Below are positions 44,167 to 56,626 of a stretch of DNA of 64,000 nucleotides, piece by piece. A model generated the notes under the pieces. It ran no database searches. It was not told where the DNA came from and saw only the letters and a program-made list of their open reading frames with translations. The DNA comes from Mycobacterium sp. E740. GTDB taxonomy: Bacteria; Actinomycetota; Actinomycetes; Mycobacteriales; Mycobacteriaceae. The stretch lies in contig NZ_LZKP01000089.1 in assembly GCF_001672895.1 (NCBI RefSeq), forward strand, positions 1-64,000, read 5' to 3'. How positions within the stretch are numbered: the stretch's first letter is position 1; each line of letters starts with the position of its first letter. Both the position numbers and the translations under genes were made by a program.

Positions 44167-44224
44167 CCGAGACTGCGGAGAGATCGCAATTTCCGCCGAA
44201 TCGGCGACCTGTCTGCAGTCTCGG
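44167..44224. repeat. 58-bp palindromic element before era
   Basis: CCGAGACTGCGGAGAG at 44167-44182 is inverted as CTGTCTGCAGTCTCGG at 44209-44224 (14 of 16 pairs), with inner TCGC/GCGA pairing that lengthens the hairpin. It fills the 66-base gap between the CDA-like stop and era. It may be one copy of a dispersed mycobacterial intergenic repeat with the CGAGACTGC start, from memory. Confidence 0.6.
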
Positions 44225-44227
44225 CAG

Positions 44228-44548
44228 TCATGCCAGCGTCTTACCCGCACGGTCGGTCACGATCACGACGGCGTCCGCCGTCAACTCGCGGACCGCGGCC
44301 ACTCCCGCATCGTCCGGCGATCCACCGATGAGCACGGCGGCTTCGAGGCCGGTCGCGCCGCTGGACACCGCGGCGGCGACGGCGGCTTGAAGTGCGCTGA
44401 GTTGCAACGACTTCAGCGTCACCGGGGCACCCGCATAGGTGCGGCCGTCGGCGTCGCGGACGGCGGCACCGGTGGTCGCCTCGGCCCGGCCCATCGCGCC
44501 GCGCGCCAGCGTCACCAGCTTGGCGTCCTCCGCGTCGAGCTCACTCAT
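44228..44548 (-). CDS. Cytidine-deaminase-like protein lacking zinc ligands (Rv2365c-like)
   Basis: The 106-residue protein ([20 protein letters not shown]) follows the cytidine deaminase fold pattern: [20 protein letters not shown] in place of the usual strand, then helix [19 protein letters not shown]. The canonical zinc and proton-shuttle motifs (HAE and PCGxCRQ) are absent, so catalysis by the usual mechanism is not expected. It overlaps the corC-like stop by eight bases and precedes era. Likely a degenerate deaminase that kept a structural or regulatory role. Confidence 0.7.
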   Translation of the reverse strand: MSELDAEDAKLVTLARGAMGRAEATTGAAVRDADGRTYAGAPVTLKSLQLSALQAAVAAAVSSGATGLEAAVLIGGSPDDAGVAAVRELTADAVVIVTDRAGKTLA

Positions 44549-45836
44549 CGCGTCGATCTCCTTCGGAAGTCTCGGTGGGGCTGACCAGAACCGTGCCGAT
44601 GCGTACGCGTCCGCGGTGGTCCGGTCCGCCTTCGGCCCGCAGCCGCAACCCGTCCCACGTCACCTCGGCGCCCGGCAGCGGCACCCGGCCGAGTTCCAGG
44701 GCGACGAGGCCGCCGACGGTGTCGACGTCGAGGTTGTCGTCGAACTCGATGTCGTACAGCTCGCCGAGGTCCTCGATCGGCAACCGCGCCGATACCCGAT
44801 ACCGGTTGTCGCCCAACTCCTCTACGGGCACCACCTCGCCCGCGTCGTACTCGTCGACGATCTCGCCGACGATCTCCTCGAGCACGTCCTCGATCGTGAC
44901 CAGCCCGGCGATCGCGCCGTACTCGTCGACGAGCAGGACCATGTGGACGCGGTCACGCTGCATCTCGCGCAGCAGGCTGTCCAGCGGTTTGGAGTCCGGC
45001 ACGAACGCCGGGCGCCGCATGACGTCGGAGACCTTGGTGCCGCGACCGCCGTCGGTGGAGTAATACGTCCGCTGGACAAGGTCTTTGAGGTAGACGACAC
45101 CGACCACGTCGTCGACGTTCTCCCCGATCACCGGGATGCGGGAGTGGCCGCTGCGCACCGCCAGCGACGTTGCCTGCCCGGCGGTCTTGTCGCTTTCGAT
45201 CCACACCATCTCGGTGCGCGGCACCATCACCTCGCGCGCGGGGGTGTCGCCGAGTTCGAACACCGACTGGATCATCCGTCGCTCGTCGTCGGCCACCACG
45301 CCGCGCTGCTGCGCGAGGTCGACCACCTCACGAAGTTCGATCTCGGAGGAGAACGGGCCGTTGCGGAAACCGCGGCCCGGGGTCAGCGCGTTGCCGATGA
45401 GCACCAGCAACCGGCTGACTGGAGTGAGCACGACCGATGTGGCCTGCAGCGGGAGGGCGGCGAACAGCGAGATCGAGTACGCGTTCTGCCTGCCGACGGT
45501 GCGCGGGCCGACGCCGATCACGACGAAGCTCACCACGGTCATGATCGCGGCCGCCGAGATCAATCCCCAGCGCACACCGGTGTAGTCGTCCAGGTAAGCG
45601 GCCAGCAGAACCGTCGCGCTGACCTCGCATGCGATACGAAGCAGCACAACGAGATTGATGTAGCGTGGGCGCTCGGCCATGATCTTGTGCAGGCGCACCG
45701 CGCCGGGGCGCTCGTCGCGCACGAGTTCCTCGACACGCGCGATGGACACGGTGCTGATCGCCGCATCGATCGCGGCGAACACGCCGCCGAAGACGACGAG
45801 CACGATCGCGAAGATCAGCTGCCCGATGCTGTTCAC
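44541..45836 (-). CDS. HlyC/CorC family CNNM-type transporter (Rv2366c-like)
   Basis: The GTG at 45836 overlaps the ybeY stop (GTGA) and gives 431 residues. The N-terminal DUF21/CNNM membrane domain has helices in [37 protein letters not shown] and others. Two CBS domains follow ([20 protein letters not shown] and [20 protein letters not shown], then [15 protein letters not shown]). The CorC/HlyC C-terminal domain ends the protein. Family members mediate Mg2+ or Co2+ efflux or are linked to membrane ion balance. The membership is clear; the ion is not known. Confidence 0.9.
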   Translation of the reverse strand: MNSIGQLIFAIVLVVFGGVFAAIDAAISTVSIARVEELVRDERPGAVRLHKIMAERPRYINLVVLLRIACEVSATVLLAAYLDDYTGVRWGLISAAAIMTVVSFVVIGVGPRTVGRQNAYSISLFAALPLQATSVVLTPVSRLLVLIGNALTPGRGFRNGPFSSEIELREVVDLAQQRGVVADDERRMIQSVFELGDTPAREVMVPRTEMVWIESDKTAGQATSLAVRSGHSRIPVIGENVDDVVGVVYLKDLVQRTYYSTDGGRGTKVSDVMRRPAFVPDSKPLDSLLREMQRDRVHMVLLVDEYGAIAGLVTIEDVLEEIVGEIVDEYDAGEVVPVEELGDNRYRVSARLPIEDLGELYDIEFDDNLDVDTVGGLVALELGRVPLPGAEVTWDGLRLRAEGGPDHRGRVRIGTVLVSPTETSEGDRRDE

Positions 45837-46369
45837 AATTCGTCGAAGTATCGGGAGTTGTCGAGCAGCCTGCGCTCCTTCTCCGACTGGCGATCCTGGT
45901 GGTAGGCCTTGACCTGGTCGGCCACCCACTCCTCGAGCAGTTCGCGCTGCAGGGCGAACATCTCTTTTTCCTCGGCGGGCTCGGCGTGGTCATAGCCCAG
46001 CAGGTGCAACACCCCGTGCACGGTGAGCAGGGCGAGTTCCTGGCCCAGCGAGTGCCCTGCCGCGGCGGCCTGGTCGGCGGCGAACTGCGGACACAGCGCG
46101 ATGTCGCCCAGCATCGCCGGGCCGGGGTCGGGCGCGTCGGGCCGCCCGCCGGGCTCCAACTCGTCCATCGGGAAGCTCATCACGTCGGTCGGCCCGGGCA
46201 GGTCCATCCACCGCATGTGCAGGTCGGCCATCGCGGCGGTGTCGAGCAGCACCATCGACAGTTCGGCCGCGGGATTGACCTGCATCTTGCGGATGACGAA
46301 TCGGGCGACGCTGATCAGTTCCTCTTCGGAGACGTCGATGCCCGACTCGTTGGACACCTCGATGCTCAT
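45833..46369 (-). CDS. ybeY: Endoribonuclease YbeY
   Basis: This 178-residue metal-dependent RNase has the three-His site in [20 protein letters not shown] (H-x3-H-x5-H). It works on rRNA maturation and 70S quality control. Upstream, [14 protein letters not shown] is typical. It starts five bases after the phoH stop and its stop overlaps the corC-like start (GTGA). Confidence 0.95.
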   Translation of the reverse strand: MSIEVSNESGIDVSEEELISVARFVIRKMQVNPAAELSMVLLDTAAMADLHMRWMDLPGPTDVMSFPMDELEPGGRPDAPDPGPAMLGDIALCPQFAADQAAAAGHSLGQELALLTVHGVLHLLGYDHAEPAEEKEMFALQRELLEEWVADQVKAYHQDRQSEKERRLLDNSRYFDEL

Positions 46370-46374
46370 CGCTG

Positions 46375-47415
<1,041 letters not shown>

Positions 47416-47500
47416 GAGGGTTCAGTGCCTACTTTCTGGATTCCTGCCTGGTCGTTGCCGTGCTCACAGTTTACCGTCGAGCCTCTGGCCGTCCCAGTGG

Positions 47501-48238
47501 TTAGCCGCGCCATCGATCCGTCAGCACGCCCAGCGCCCCCAGCGCCACCGCGGCCGCCGTCGACGTGCGCAGCACAGTGGGCCCCAACCGCACCGCCGTC
47601 GCCCCGGCGTCGCACAGCGCCGCGACCTCGTCGTCGGCGATCCCGCCCTCCGGTCCCACGACCAGCACCAGCGAATCCGCCGCGGCCACCGGGACGTCGG
47701 CGAGATGCCGGGACGCCGATTCATGCAGGACGAGCACCAGCGCTCCCCCGAGCCCGCCGACAAGTTGCGCCGTCGAGACCGGCCCGCTGACCTCGGGAAT
47801 CCGGGGGCGCCGCGACTGCCGGGCCGCGGATCGGGCCACCGCGCTCCATCGCCGTAACCCTTTGTCGACCTTGGCCGCCGATTCCCATCGCGCCACACAC
47901 CGAGATGCCTGCCACGCGACGAACGCGTCCGCCCCAGCCTCGGTGGCCAGTTCGATCGCCAGCTCCGCGCGGTCGGACTTCGGCAGCGCCTGCACGACGG
48001 TCACCGTCGGCGACGGTGGCGGCACGAAGCGCCGCTCGAGCACCCGTGCCGTCAACCGGCCCTTGCCGGCCTCGTCGACCACGCAGTGCGCCAACTCGCC
48101 GGCGCCGTCGCTGACGTCCAGCCGTTCACCGACACGGATGCGGCGCACGTTCGCGGCGTGAAAGCCCTCGTCGCCGTCGACCACGGCGAGTTCACCGACG
48201 GCGGGCACCACGCCGACGTAGAAGAGCGCCCGGCTCAC
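47501..48238 (-). CDS. rsmE: 16S rRNA m3U1498 methyltransferase RsmE
   Basis: This 245-residue SPOUT methyltransferase starts at a GTG at 48238 (reads [20 protein letters not shown]). An N-terminal PUA-like domain ([20 protein letters not shown]) is followed by the knot domain with [20 protein letters not shown], then [20 protein letters not shown] and [20 protein letters not shown], which are the SAM-binding knot motifs. It N3-methylates U1498 of 16S rRNA. It starts three bases after the dnaJ stop. Confidence 0.93.
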   Translation of the reverse strand: MSRALFYVGVVPAVGELAVVDGDEGFHAANVRRIRVGERLDVSDGAGELAHCVVDEAGKGRLTARVLERRFVPPPSPTVTVVQALPKSDRAELAIELATEAGADAFVAWQASRCVARWESAAKVDKGLRRWSAVARSAARQSRRPRIPEVSGPVSTAQLVGGLGGALVLVLHESASRHLADVPVAAADSLVLVVGPEGGIADDEVAALCDAGATAVRLGPTVLRTSTAAAVALGALGVLTDRWRG

Positions 48239-48241
48239 GCG

Positions 48242-49387
48242 TCAGCGGCCGCTGAACGTCTCACGCAGCCGGCTGAACAAGCCGCCGCCGCTGGTCGAGG
48301 CCGCCTGCGTAGAGCACACCTCCGCGACGTCGCGGGTGCGTCTCTCCTTGACCTTGCGCAGCAGGTCGGCGTCCTCGTTGTCCAGCCGCGACGGCACCAC
48401 GACATCGATGTGCGCGTGCAGGTCGCCGCGCACCCCCGAGCGCAGATGCGGCATGCCGTGCCCGCGCAGCGAGACGACCGCGCCCGGCTGCGTGCCGGAC
48501 GGGATGGTGATCTCGGTCGGGCCGTCGAGGATCGCGTCGACCGTGACCGCCGTGCCCAGCGCGGCGTCGATCATCGGCACCGAGATCGTGCAGTGCAGGT
48601 CGTCACCGTCGCGCAGGAAGGTTGCGTGTGGCTGCTCGTGCACCTCGACGTACAGGTCGCCGGCGGGCCCGCCGCCGGGGCCGACCTCGCCCTGGGCGGC
48701 CAACCTCACTCGCATTCCGTTGCCGACGCCGGCCGGGATCTTCACACTGATTTCGCGACGCGCCCGCACCCGGCCGTCGCCGCCGCAGCGGTGACACGGA
48801 TTGGGGATCACCTCGCCGACCCCGCCGCACACCGGGCACGGACGTGAGGTCATGACCTGGCCGAGCAGCGACCGCTGCACGGTCTGAATCTCACCGCGAC
48901 CCCCGCACGTGTCGCAGGCAGCCGGGCTGGAGTTGCCGTGGGTGCCCTTGCCGTGGCAGAGGTCGCACAGCACCGCGGTGTCGACGGTCACCTGCTTGGT
49001 CACGCCGGTCGCGCACTCCGAGAGGTCCAGGCGCATGCGCAGCAACGAATCCGACCCGGGTCGCACCCGGCCGATGGGACCTCGCGAGGTGGCGCCGCCG
49101 CCGAAGAACGCCTCGAACACGTCACCAAGCCCACCAAATCCGCCGCCGAACCCGTTGCCGGCACCCGCCGACTCCAGCGGGTCACCGCCGAGGTCGACGA
49201 TGCGGCGCTTCTCTGGATCGGAGAGCACCTCGTAGGCGGCGCTGATCTCCTTGAACCGCGCCTGTGCCGCTTCGTCCGGGTTGACGTCGGGGTGCAGTTC
49301 GCGCGCCAGCTTGCGATAGGCGCGCTTGATCTCGGCGTCCGTTGCGCCTTTGCTCACTCCGAGCAGCCCGTAATAGTCGCGTGCCAC
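48242..49387 (-). CDS. dnaJ: Molecular chaperone DnaJ (DnaJ2 type)
   Basis: This 381-residue type I Hsp40 has a J domain ([20 protein letters not shown] with HPD in [12 protein letters not shown]), a Gly/Phe linker ([12 protein letters not shown]), a zinc domain with four CxxCxGxG repeats ([32 protein letters not shown]), and the two-barrel substrate domain. It stimulates DnaK ATPase. It follows hrcA with 40 bases between, the standard hrcA-dnaJ2 pair of mycobacteria. Confidence 0.95.
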   Translation of the reverse strand: MARDYYGLLGVSKGATDAEIKRAYRKLARELHPDVNPDEAAQARFKEISAAYEVLSDPEKRRIVDLGGDPLESAGAGNGFGGGFGGLGDVFEAFFGGGATSRGPIGRVRPGSDSLLRMRLDLSECATGVTKQVTVDTAVLCDLCHGKGTHGNSSPAACDTCGGRGEIQTVQRSLLGQVMTSRPCPVCGGVGEVIPNPCHRCGGDGRVRARREISVKIPAGVGNGMRVRLAAQGEVGPGGGPAGDLYVEVHEQPHATFLRDGDDLHCTISVPMIDAALGTAVTVDAILDGPTEITIPSGTQPGAVVSLRGHGMPHLRSGVRGDLHAHIDVVVPSRLDNEDADLLRKVKERRTRDVAEVCSTQAASTSGGGLFSRLRETFSGR

Positions 49388-49427
49388 GCTGACCTTGCCT
49401 GTCTCTTCCTCGTCGACGGTGCCGGTT

Positions 49428-50459
49428 TTACCGGCTGCCTAAGACTTCCCCGATATAGAGAGCAACCGCAGCGACATTAGCGATAGTTCCCGGATAGTCC
49501 ATTCGGGTGGGGCCCAGCACCCCCATGCCGCCGTACACCTTGCCCGAACTGCCGTATGCGGTGGTGACCACCGAGGTGCCCGCCATCTCCTGGGCCTCGG
49601 TCTCGTGGCCGATGCGCACGGTCACCTTGCCGGCCTCCTGCTGCGCCGCCAGCAACCGCAGCACCACCACCTGCTCCTCGAGCGCCTCGAGCACCGACCG
49701 CAGCGAGCCGCCGAAGTCCGCGGTGTTACGGGTGAGGTTGGCGGTACCGCCCAGCAGCAGCCGCTCCTCGCTGTGCTCGACGAGCGTCTCGACCAGCACG
49801 GTCGCCGACCGGCCCACCGCGTCGGCGAGCCCGCCGCGCCCGTTGAGCTGCGACGCCAGATCCGACACCGCGACCGAAGCGGCCGCCAGCGGCTTGCCCT
49901 CGAGCGCCTGGCCGAGCAGATCGCGCAGCTTGAGCACGTCATGATCGGCGAGGGCGTCGCCGAGCTCGACGATGCGCTGGTCCACCCGGCCGGTGTCGGT
50001 GATCACCACCAGCAGCAGCTTGGCCGGCGTGAGCGCGACGACCTCCAGGTGGCGGACCATCGACGTCGACAGCGTCGGATACTGCACGATCGCGACCTGA
50101 CGCGTCAGCTGGGCCAGCAGCCGTACCGCACGGCGCAGCACGTCGTCGAGGTCCACCCCCGATTCGAGGAAGGACAGGATCGCGCGGCGTTCCGACGACG
50201 ACAACGGCTTGACCTCGTCGATCCGGTCGACGAACTCCCGGTAGCCCTTTTCGGTGGGCACCCGCCCGGAGCTGGTGTGAGGCTGGGCGATGTACCCCTC
50301 GGCTTCCAGGACCGCCATGTCGTTGCGCACGGTCGCGCTGGAGACACCGAGGTTGTGCCGCTCGACGAGCGTCTTGGACCCGATCGGCTCCTTGGTGGCA
50401 ACGAAGTCGGCGACGATCGCGCGCAACACCTCGAACCGGCGGTCCTCGGCGCTACCCAT
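49428..50459 (-). CDS. hrcA: Heat-inducible transcription repressor HrcA
   Basis: This 343-residue repressor begins [20 protein letters not shown]. The winged helix is [20 protein letters not shown] followed by [20 protein letters not shown]. The rest is the GAF-like and dimerisation domain, ending [20 protein letters not shown]. HrcA represses groE-type genes at CIRCE boxes, using GroEL as cofactor. I found no clear CIRCE element upstream of the gene in 50460-50631; only a weak inverted repeat (ATGACC/GGTCAT, 50520-50540) is seen there. Confidence 0.95.
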   Translation of the reverse strand: MGSAEDRRFEVLRAIVADFVATKEPIGSKTLVERHNLGVSSATVRNDMAVLEAEGYIAQPHTSSGRVPTEKGYREFVDRIDEVKPLSSSERRAILSFLESGVDLDDVLRRAVRLLAQLTRQVAIVQYPTLSTSMVRHLEVVALTPAKLLLVVITDTGRVDQRIVELGDALADHDVLKLRDLLGQALEGKPLAAASVAVSDLASQLNGRGGLADAVGRSATVLVETLVEHSEERLLLGGTANLTRNTADFGGSLRSVLEALEEQVVVLRLLAAQQEAGKVTVRIGHETEAQEMAGTSVVTTAYGSSGKVYGGMGVLGPTRMDYPGTIANVAAVALYIGEVLGSR

Positions 50460-50631
50460 GTCTGCTCACCTACCCCTCGAATCGCGTCGGCGCCCATTTT
50501 ACGGGGCCGAACAGCGCCGATGACCGCGCGCGGTGGTCATATCGCCCAAAGCGCGGGTTGCATTAGCCTTGGCACGTGCGGCCAGTTGTCGAGCCGAAGC
50601 CCGGGGGGACGACGCGAAAGGCGTTCGCCTG

Positions 50632-50946
50632 ATGATTTTCAAGGGAGTCCGGGAGGGCAGGCCGTACCCAGACCACGGCTTGTCGCACCGCCAGTGGGCG
50701 CAGATCCCGCCGCGGCAGATCCGGCTCGACGAACTGGTCACGACCACCACGGTGCTCGCGCTGGACCGGTTGCTCTCCGAGGACTCGACGTTCTACGGCG
50801 ACCTCTTCCCGCACGCGGTCAAATGGAAGGGCATCGTCTACCTCGAGGACGGGCTGCACCGCGCGGTGCGGGCCGCGCTGCGCAACCGCACGATATTGCA
50901 TGCGCGGGTGTTCGACATGGATATGCCGATAGCTCAACAGGTTTAG
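50632..50946 (+). CDS. Conserved small protein (Rv2375-like)
   Basis: The ATG at 50632 gives 104 residues, MIFKGVREGRPYPDHGLSHR; a much longer upstream reading is poorly conserved in style. It contains QIPPRQIRLDELVTTTTVLA and LLSEDSTFYGDLFPHAVKWK, a stretch nearly the same as I recall for Rv2375. Function is unknown; some databases label relatives VapB-like, which the sequence alone does not prove. It diverges from hrcA and has a 4-base convergent overlap with mbtG, so nothing lies between it and the mycobactin cluster. Confidence 0.85.
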   Translation: MIFKGVREGRPYPDHGLSHRQWAQIPPRQIRLDELVTTTTVLALDRLLSEDSTFYGDLFPHAVKWKGIVYLEDGLHRAVRAALRNRTILHARVFDMDMPIAQQV

Positions 50947-52238
50947 CGGTGCCGCACGGCCGGCAGGCCGATGGCGTCCTGCGCGGCGGCCGTCGCGAAT
51001 GATGAGCCCAGGATGCGGTCGGACAACAGGCCGAGGCAGGACAGGTTCGGGAAGCCGGGCCCCTGCGTGAGCCCGGACAGGCCCGGCAGGAAGAGTTTCG
51101 GCGCCACGCCGGTGACGGCGAGGTCGTCCCCGATGGCCTCCTGTAGCGCCTCTGAGGTCAGCGGTGCACCGAGGCCGAGCTCCACCAGGTCCAGCGCGTC
51201 CTGTCCGAGCAGCGGCACGAACCACATCGCGTCGGCGCCCGACCCGTCGATCACCAGGTCGAAACCGTGAATTGTCTCCAATGACTCACCGCCCTGAGTG
51301 GTGCTCAGCGTCAAGCGGATTCGGCCGTCGCGCGCGACGGCGTGCGCGACGCGGCCGCGCAGATGACGAATCCGGTCGTCGGCGAGCAGCGCATCCTGCA
51401 CCCGCGCGGAGAACACGCCGCGGTCGGTGCGCATCAGGGCGTCGCGCCGTTCGGTCATCGTCAGGCTGGTCCAGCCGGTCGGATCGGAGAACAGCATGTT
51501 CTCGAAGAAGCCCTCGCCGCGGGTGAACAAGGTCACCTGCGGGGAGATCACCGTGATGGTCGAAACCCGATGGCGGAACAGCTCGTTCAGTATCGACGCC
51601 GCGGTCTCGCCGCCGCCGATGACCGCGACCCGTTCGGCGCAGATCAGCTCGTGCTGTGCCGTGCGATGCCAGAACTGCGCGATCGACATGACCCGCGGAC
51701 TGCCCGGCAGGATCGAACGCTCGGGCTGCCCCGGCCCGGTGATCATCAGGCCGTCGGCGACGATGGTGCGGTCCGCGGTGCGCAGTGCCCATCCACCGGA
51801 TTCGGTGTCGACCGAGATGCGCTGCACCTCACCGGCGATCACCTTCATCTCGATGTTGCCCGCGACCCAGCGCAGGTACTGGCTCCACCGGCGGTGGGTG
51901 GGCGCGGGCCTGCCGCGGTCGACCCACTCGGCGAACTGCCCGGTCGAGATCAGGTACTGCTGCCAGCTGTGGCGGGTCATGCGCTCGTCGAGTTCGGCGT
52001 TGCGGCGCGGCACCAGCGCGGAGCGGTACGGGAAGCCGACGTCCTTCTCGGGGCTGGTGCCCAGGCGGTGCTGCCCGTCGGTCCAGCCGCCGTCGGCCTG
52101 CCAGTTGGCGGCGACGCCGGTCCGCTCGACCGCGACGACGTCGGGCACGTCGAGACCCATGCCGCGCAGTTCGGCGGCTTTGGCGGCCACCGCGACGGCT
52201 TTGGCGCCGGCGCCCACCACCGCGAGAGTCCGGCTCAT
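50943..52238 (-). CDS. mbtG: Mycobactin lysine N6-hydroxylase MbtG
   Basis: The ATG at 52238 overlaps the mbtF stop (ATGA) and gives 431 residues, the known MbtG length. It is a flavin N-hydroxylating monooxygenase: the FAD motif is [20 protein letters not shown], the NADPH motif [20 protein letters not shown], and the C-terminal [20 protein letters not shown]. It hydroxylates the side-chain amine of lysine, giving the hydroxamate groups of mycobactin that bind iron. It is the last mbt gene in this operon here; mbtH does not follow. Confidence 0.95.
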   Translation of the reverse strand: MSRTLAVVGAGAKAVAVAAKAAELRGMGLDVPDVVAVERTGVAANWQADGGWTDGQHRLGTSPEKDVGFPYRSALVPRRNAELDERMTRHSWQQYLISTGQFAEWVDRGRPAPTHRRWSQYLRWVAGNIEMKVIAGEVQRISVDTESGGWALRTADRTIVADGLMITGPGQPERSILPGSPRVMSIAQFWHRTAQHELICAERVAVIGGGETAASILNELFRHRVSTITVISPQVTLFTRGEGFFENMLFSDPTGWTSLTMTERRDALMRTDRGVFSARVQDALLADDRIRHLRGRVAHAVARDGRIRLTLSTTQGGESLETIHGFDLVIDGSGADAMWFVPLLGQDALDLVELGLGAPLTSEALQEAIGDDLAVTGVAPKLFLPGLSGLTQGPGFPNLSCLGLLSDRILGSSFATAAAQDAIGLPAVRHR

Positions 52239-55200
52239 GCGATCACCTCTCGCAGCGACTCCTGCCACAACTCCTGCAGCGTGGCGACGTCTTCGACGGT
52301 CAGGATGGCGGGCAGCGTGCGCCACTGGGTGCCGAGCACCGGGGCGTCGGCGTCGCCGAGCACCGCCGCCAGGATCGTCAATTCATGCCGAACCGCCAAC
52401 TGCGGCTCGGGCAGAGGTGACACTTGGGCCAGCAGCGCGCGGTCCGGACGCAGCGTGCCACCGTCGGTGCCGGCGTGCACGCGACCCAGGAAGTTCAGTA
52501 ACAGCTGCGGTTCGCGGTAGGCGGCAAGTCGTTCTGCGGTATCGGGCCGCAGATACCGCAGCAGCCCGTAATCGACGGCGTTGCCGGGGATTCGGGCGAC
52601 GTCGAGCACCGACTGCACCCGCAGCGGGTAGATCGCGGTGAGCAGCCCGACCGTGTCGGACGTGTCGGCTCCGTCGACGACGCCGTCCGCGCGGCCGTGA
52701 GTCTCCAAGGCCAGCAGGGGCGGCGGTGTCTCCTGTCCCCGCTGCAGCCGCCAGCGCGTGACGGTACGCGCGGCGGCGGCGGCCAACAGATGCGGCGTCG
52801 GCTCGGGCGCGTTGAGTAGGCGCAACGTGACGTCGGTGTCGGTGGCGGCCATCGAGACCACGAGATCGGCGGCCCGATCGCTGTGCGGCCGCACGCGGCG
52901 CGCGCCGAGGGTGGGGTCGGGTCCGTCGAGCTGCGCCGCCCAGAAGTCGGTCGTGTCGAGGGTGTACGCCCGCTCGCTGAGCAGTCGAGACCACCGGCGG
53001 TAGCTGGTGTGTTCGCGCACGGGCGAGGGGTCGGCCCCGGATGCGACGGCGTGCCAGCCCGCATCGAGTTCGGCCAGCGCGATCCGCCAGGACGCCGGGT
53101 CCAGCGCCAGCACGTGCGCGGTGAGCACCAGCACTCCGGCACCGTCGGCCGGCCGCAGCCACACCGCGGCGAGCAGCGAGCCGCGTTGAGGGTCAAGGCG
53201 TTCCACTGACCGGCGGGCATGCTCGGCGACCGCCGCGGTGACGGTGTGGGTGGCGTCGTGGGTGGCGTCGATCCGCACCTCGGTCAACAGATCCCGCGGG
53301 TCGTGTTCGACGAACGTCATCGTCTGCCGGTCCAGCCGGCTGCGCAACACCTCGTGGCTGTCGGTGAGCGCGCGCAGCATCCGCTCGAGCTGCGCGGCCG
53401 TGATGCCGTCGGGCAACGTGATGACTTCGGTCTGCGCCAGCCGACGCGGATCTCCGTGTTCGTAGAGCCAGTGCACGTTGGGCAGTACTGCGACAGGCCC
53501 CGCAGATTCGTCCGCACCGTGTCGGGCTACTGCCGACTCGCTGTCGACGGCGGCGGCCAGTTCACGCAGCGTCGCACATTCCAGCATCAGCCGGGCGCGC
53601 AACGGAACTCCGCGCCTGCGGGCCGCCTGCACCACTGACATCGCCACGATGCTGTCCAAGCCGAGAGCGAGAAAGTCTGCGGTGACATCGATCTCAGTTG
53701 TGTCGAGCAATTCGCTCAGCACCGCGGCCAGTGCCGCCTCGGTCCCGGTTTCCGGGCCGGCAGAGGGCCCCTCGGCGACGGTGAGTGCGGCGAGGGCGGA
53801 TTCGTCGACTTTGCCGTGCACTGTCAGCGGCATCTGCTCGACGACCACGATTGTGTGCGGAACCATGTAGCGGGGCAGCCGTTTTGCGAGCAGGGTGCGC
53901 AACTCCGATGTGTCGGGTGGGGGTGCCGCATCGACGACGGCCACCAACTGTGGGCCACACCGTTGTTCGCGCACGACGACGTGCGCGTGCCGCACGGCGG
54001 GATGGGAGTGCAGCACCGCCGCGATTTCGGCGGGCTCGACCCGGAAGCCGCGGATCTTCACCTGGGCGTCGGAGCGGCCGAGGAACTCTAGTGCACCGTC
54101 GCGTTGCCATCGCACGATGTCCCCGGTGCGGTACATCCGCTCGCCCGGCGCGAACGGGTCGGCGACGAACCGGGCCGCGGTCTCGCCCGGTCGGTTCAAG
54201 TAGCCGCGCGTCAGTTGGCCACCCGACAGATACAACTCGCCGGGCACCCCGGCCGGTACCGGGCGCAGCCACGAGTCGAGCACATAGGCCCGGCTCGGCG
54301 ACGTGGGTCGTCCGATGGTGGGCCGGTCGTGCTCGGCGATCGTGGCGACGACCGCTTCCACTGTGGTTTCGGTTGGGCCGTAACAGTTGTGGGCCGCCAT
54401 GCCGGTGCGGGCACACTCGTCGCGGATGGTGTTCCACGCCGCGATGCCCACGGCCTCGCCGCCGAGTGCGAGTACCCCGAGCGGCACGGTGGTCAGCAGA
54501 CCGACGCCGCGCAGCTGGGCGAACATGGACGGTGTGGTGTCGATCAGGTCGATGCCGTAGCGCCCGATCGTCTCGACCAACGCCTCGGCGTCACGCTGGA
54601 CGTCGTCGTCGACGATGTGGACCGCGTGCCCGTCGAAAAGCGCGGCGAGCGGCTGCCAGGCGGCGTCGAACGTGAACGACCAGGCGTGCGCGACCCGCAG
54701 CGGGCGAGACAGCCGGGCGGCGGCCGGCCGCAGGATGTTTCGCGCGTGGTCCTCGATGTAGGCCAGCAGCGCCTGATGGGTACCGACGACGCCCTTCGGC
54801 CTACCGGTGGTTCCCGAGGTGAACACCATGTAGGCGGCCTGCCCCGGTACCGCGGTCACCGGCCGGAATTCGTCGACCGATTCGGCTGCCGCTGCCAGCA
54901 CATCGTCGTCGACGACGACCGTTGCGCCGCACTGGTCGAGGATGTCGGCGGTCCGCTCGGGCGGCATGCCGGGGTCCAGCGGCACGATGACGCCACCGGC
55001 TTTCAGCACGGCGAACATCGCGATCACATACTCGGGTCCCCGGGAAAGATGTATCGCCACAGGAGTTTCGGTGCGCACTCCACGCAATGTGAGCACAGCG
55101 GCCAAGCGGTCAGCCGCCTCGTCGAGCTGCCGGAAGCTGAGCTCACCGCCCGACCAGCTCAACGCAGGTGAGCCGAGCCTGCTGCCGGCGGTCTCCGTGA

Positions 55201-56626
55201 ATGCGGTGTGCACGCCGAGGTGGGCAGGTGGTGGAGCGAAGGTGGTCGGGAAGCTGGTCGGGACCGCCGCTTCGCCGTCGAGCAGGACACTGACGTCACG
55301 CAACGCGTTGTCCCAGTGGGTGATCAGCCGCTGGGCGGTGACGAGGACCCGGTGCCCGAGCGATTCGGGAGTCATCTGTCCCAGCGCGCCGTCGACCACC
55401 TCGACGAGCACCGTCAGTACGTCGCCGATCATGTGCGCGGCGACGGTGACGGGAAAATGTGACACGCTTTCCAGTGCCGCCGGACGGAAGGTCGCGCCGT
55501 TGGCGACGAAGTCTCCGCCGCCGACGAGACCGCCGGGCGGGAAGTTCTCGTAAACCAGCAAGGTGTCGAACATCTCGCCGATGCCGCCCAGCGAGCGCAG
55601 TTCGTTGTGCGGCAGGTAGCTGTGGTCGCGCAGTTCGGCTGCCTCGCGTTGCAGTGCAACGCATTGCGCGCCGACACGGGCGGTCGGGTCGAGGCGGACC
55701 CGCATCGGCACGGTGTTGATGAACAGTCCGACCATGGTCTCGACACCGGCGAGTTCACCAGGGCGGCCCGACACCGTCACCCCGAACACCACGTCGGAGC
55801 GGTCGGTCAATGCGGACAAGATTGTGGCCCACGACATTTGGATGAGGGTGTTGACCGTGACACCGCGTGAGCGCGCTGCTTCGGCAAGCCGGCGCGAGCC
55901 GGCTTTGTCGAGTTCGACCTCGATCCGGCCCGGTTGACCGGTGGGCGGTTCGCCGGAGGTGAGGGCGGGTGCGACGAGTGTCGGGCCGCCGAGACCGGCC
56001 AGATGCCGGCGCCACAGGCTGCGGCTGCTGTCCTGGTCACGCCTCGCGAGCCAGCCGATGTAGTCGCGATAAGGCCGCGGCGGCGGTGGGAGCGCGGCGG
56101 CGTCGCCGCCCGAGCGATGCAGCGCGATCAGCTCGCCGACGAACAGCGGCAGCGACCAACCGTCGATGATGATGTGGTGAGCGACGATGACAAGCCGCCA
56201 CTGCTTGCCCGGGATCTCGATCAGAACGAACCGCATCGCCGGCCCGCGAGCGAGGTCGAACGTGCGGCGCCGTTCGTCCGCTTCGATCGAGTCGATCTCG
56301 TCAGCCGCCGCGGTGATGTGCCGCCATGGCAACTCGACGCGGGTCGGCACCACCTGAACCGGTTTGCTCTGCGCGCGCACGAAACTCGCCCGCAAGTTGG
56401 GGTGGCGGTCCAGTAGCGTCGCCGCGCACGTGCGCAGCAGTGCCGGATCGAGATCGCCGGTGATGTCGGCGGCCATTGCGATGACGTAGGGGTCTGCACC
56501 GCCGTCGACCGCGTCGTCGCCGGTGTTCAACTGCGCCAGGGAGAACAGTCCCTGCTGCAGCGGGCTCAGCGCCATCACGTCTTCGACGGCGACCGCAGGT
56601 TCGCTCCTGGTAGGGGTTGACGTCAC
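52235..56626 (-). CDS. mbtF: Mycobactin nonribosomal peptide synthetase MbtF
   Basis: The GTG at 56626 overlaps the mbtE stop (GTGA) and gives 1463 residues, close to the 1461 I recall for M. tuberculosis; an ATG nine codons upstream is less likely. Domains: condensation (about 20-450; [15 protein letters not shown], and His150-His151 in HHIIIDGWS), adenylation (about 480-950; [48 protein letters not shown]), carrier (Ser992 in [10 protein letters not shown]), and a C-terminal condensation/epimerase-like domain in which the HHxxxD motif is degenerate (His1171-Val in HVLALDP). It adds the terminal lysine unit, which ends as a caprolactam ring. Cytoplasmic. Confidence 0.95.
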   Translation of the reverse strand: MTSTPTRSEPAVAVEDVMALSPLQQGLFSLAQLNTGDDAVDGGADPYVIAMAADITGDLDPALLRTCAATLLDRHPNLRASFVRAQSKPVQVVPTRVELPWRHITAAADEIDSIEADERRRTFDLARGPAMRFVLIEIPGKQWRLVIVAHHIIIDGWSLPLFVGELIALHRSGGDAAALPPPPRPYRDYIGWLARRDQDSSRSLWRRHLAGLGGPTLVAPALTSGEPPTGQPGRIEVELDKAGSRRLAEAARSRGVTVNTLIQMSWATILSALTDRSDVVFGVTVSGRPGELAGVETMVGLFINTVPMRVRLDPTARVGAQCVALQREAAELRDHSYLPHNELRSLGGIGEMFDTLLVYENFPPGGLVGGGDFVANGATFRPAALESVSHFPVTVAAHMIGDVLTVLVEVVDGALGQMTPESLGHRVLVTAQRLITHWDNALRDVSVLLDGEAAVPTSFPTTFAPPPAHLGVHTAFTETAGSRLGSPALSWSGGELSFRQLDEAADRLAAVLTLRGVRTETPVAIHLSRGPEYVIAMFAVLKAGGVIVPLDPGMPPERTADILDQCGATVVVDDDVLAAAAESVDEFRPVTAVPGQAAYMVFTSGTTGRPKGVVGTHQALLAYIEDHARNILRPAAARLSRPLRVAHAWSFTFDAAWQPLAALFDGHAVHIVDDDVQRDAEALVETIGRYGIDLIDTTPSMFAQLRGVGLLTTVPLGVLALGGEAVGIAAWNTIRDECARTGMAAHNCYGPTETTVEAVVATIAEHDRPTIGRPTSPSRAYVLDSWLRPVPAGVPGELYLSGGQLTRGYLNRPGETAARFVADPFAPGERMYRTGDIVRWQRDGALEFLGRSDAQVKIRGFRVEPAEIAAVLHSHPAVRHAHVVVREQRCGPQLVAVVDAAPPPDTSELRTLLAKRLPRYMVPHTIVVVEQMPLTVHGKVDESALAALTVAEGPSAGPETGTEAALAAVLSELLDTTEIDVTADFLALGLDSIVAMSVVQAARRRGVPLRARLMLECATLRELAAAVDSESAVARHGADESAGPVAVLPNVHWLYEHGDPRRLAQTEVITLPDGITAAQLERMLRALTDSHEVLRSRLDRQTMTFVEHDPRDLLTEVRIDATHDATHTVTAAVAEHARRSVERLDPQRGSLLAAVWLRPADGAGVLVLTAHVLALDPASWRIALAELDAGWHAVASGADPSPVREHTSYRRWSRLLSERAYTLDTTDFWAAQLDGPDPTLGARRVRPHSDRAADLVVSMAATDTDVTLRLLNAPEPTPHLLAAAAARTVTRWRLQRGQETPPPLLALETHGRADGVVDGADTSDTVGLLTAIYPLRVQSVLDVARIPGNAVDYGLLRYLRPDTAERLAAYREPQLLLNFLGRVHAGTDGGTLRPDRALLAQVSPLPEPQLAVRHELTILAAVLGDADAPVLGTQWRTLPAILTVEDVATLQELWQESLREVIA

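Noticed and set aside
50460..50631. CIRCE element for HrcA upstream of hrcA
   Set aside because: No TTAGCACTC-N9-GAGTGCTAA-like pair is present; only a weak 6-bp inverted repeat is seen.
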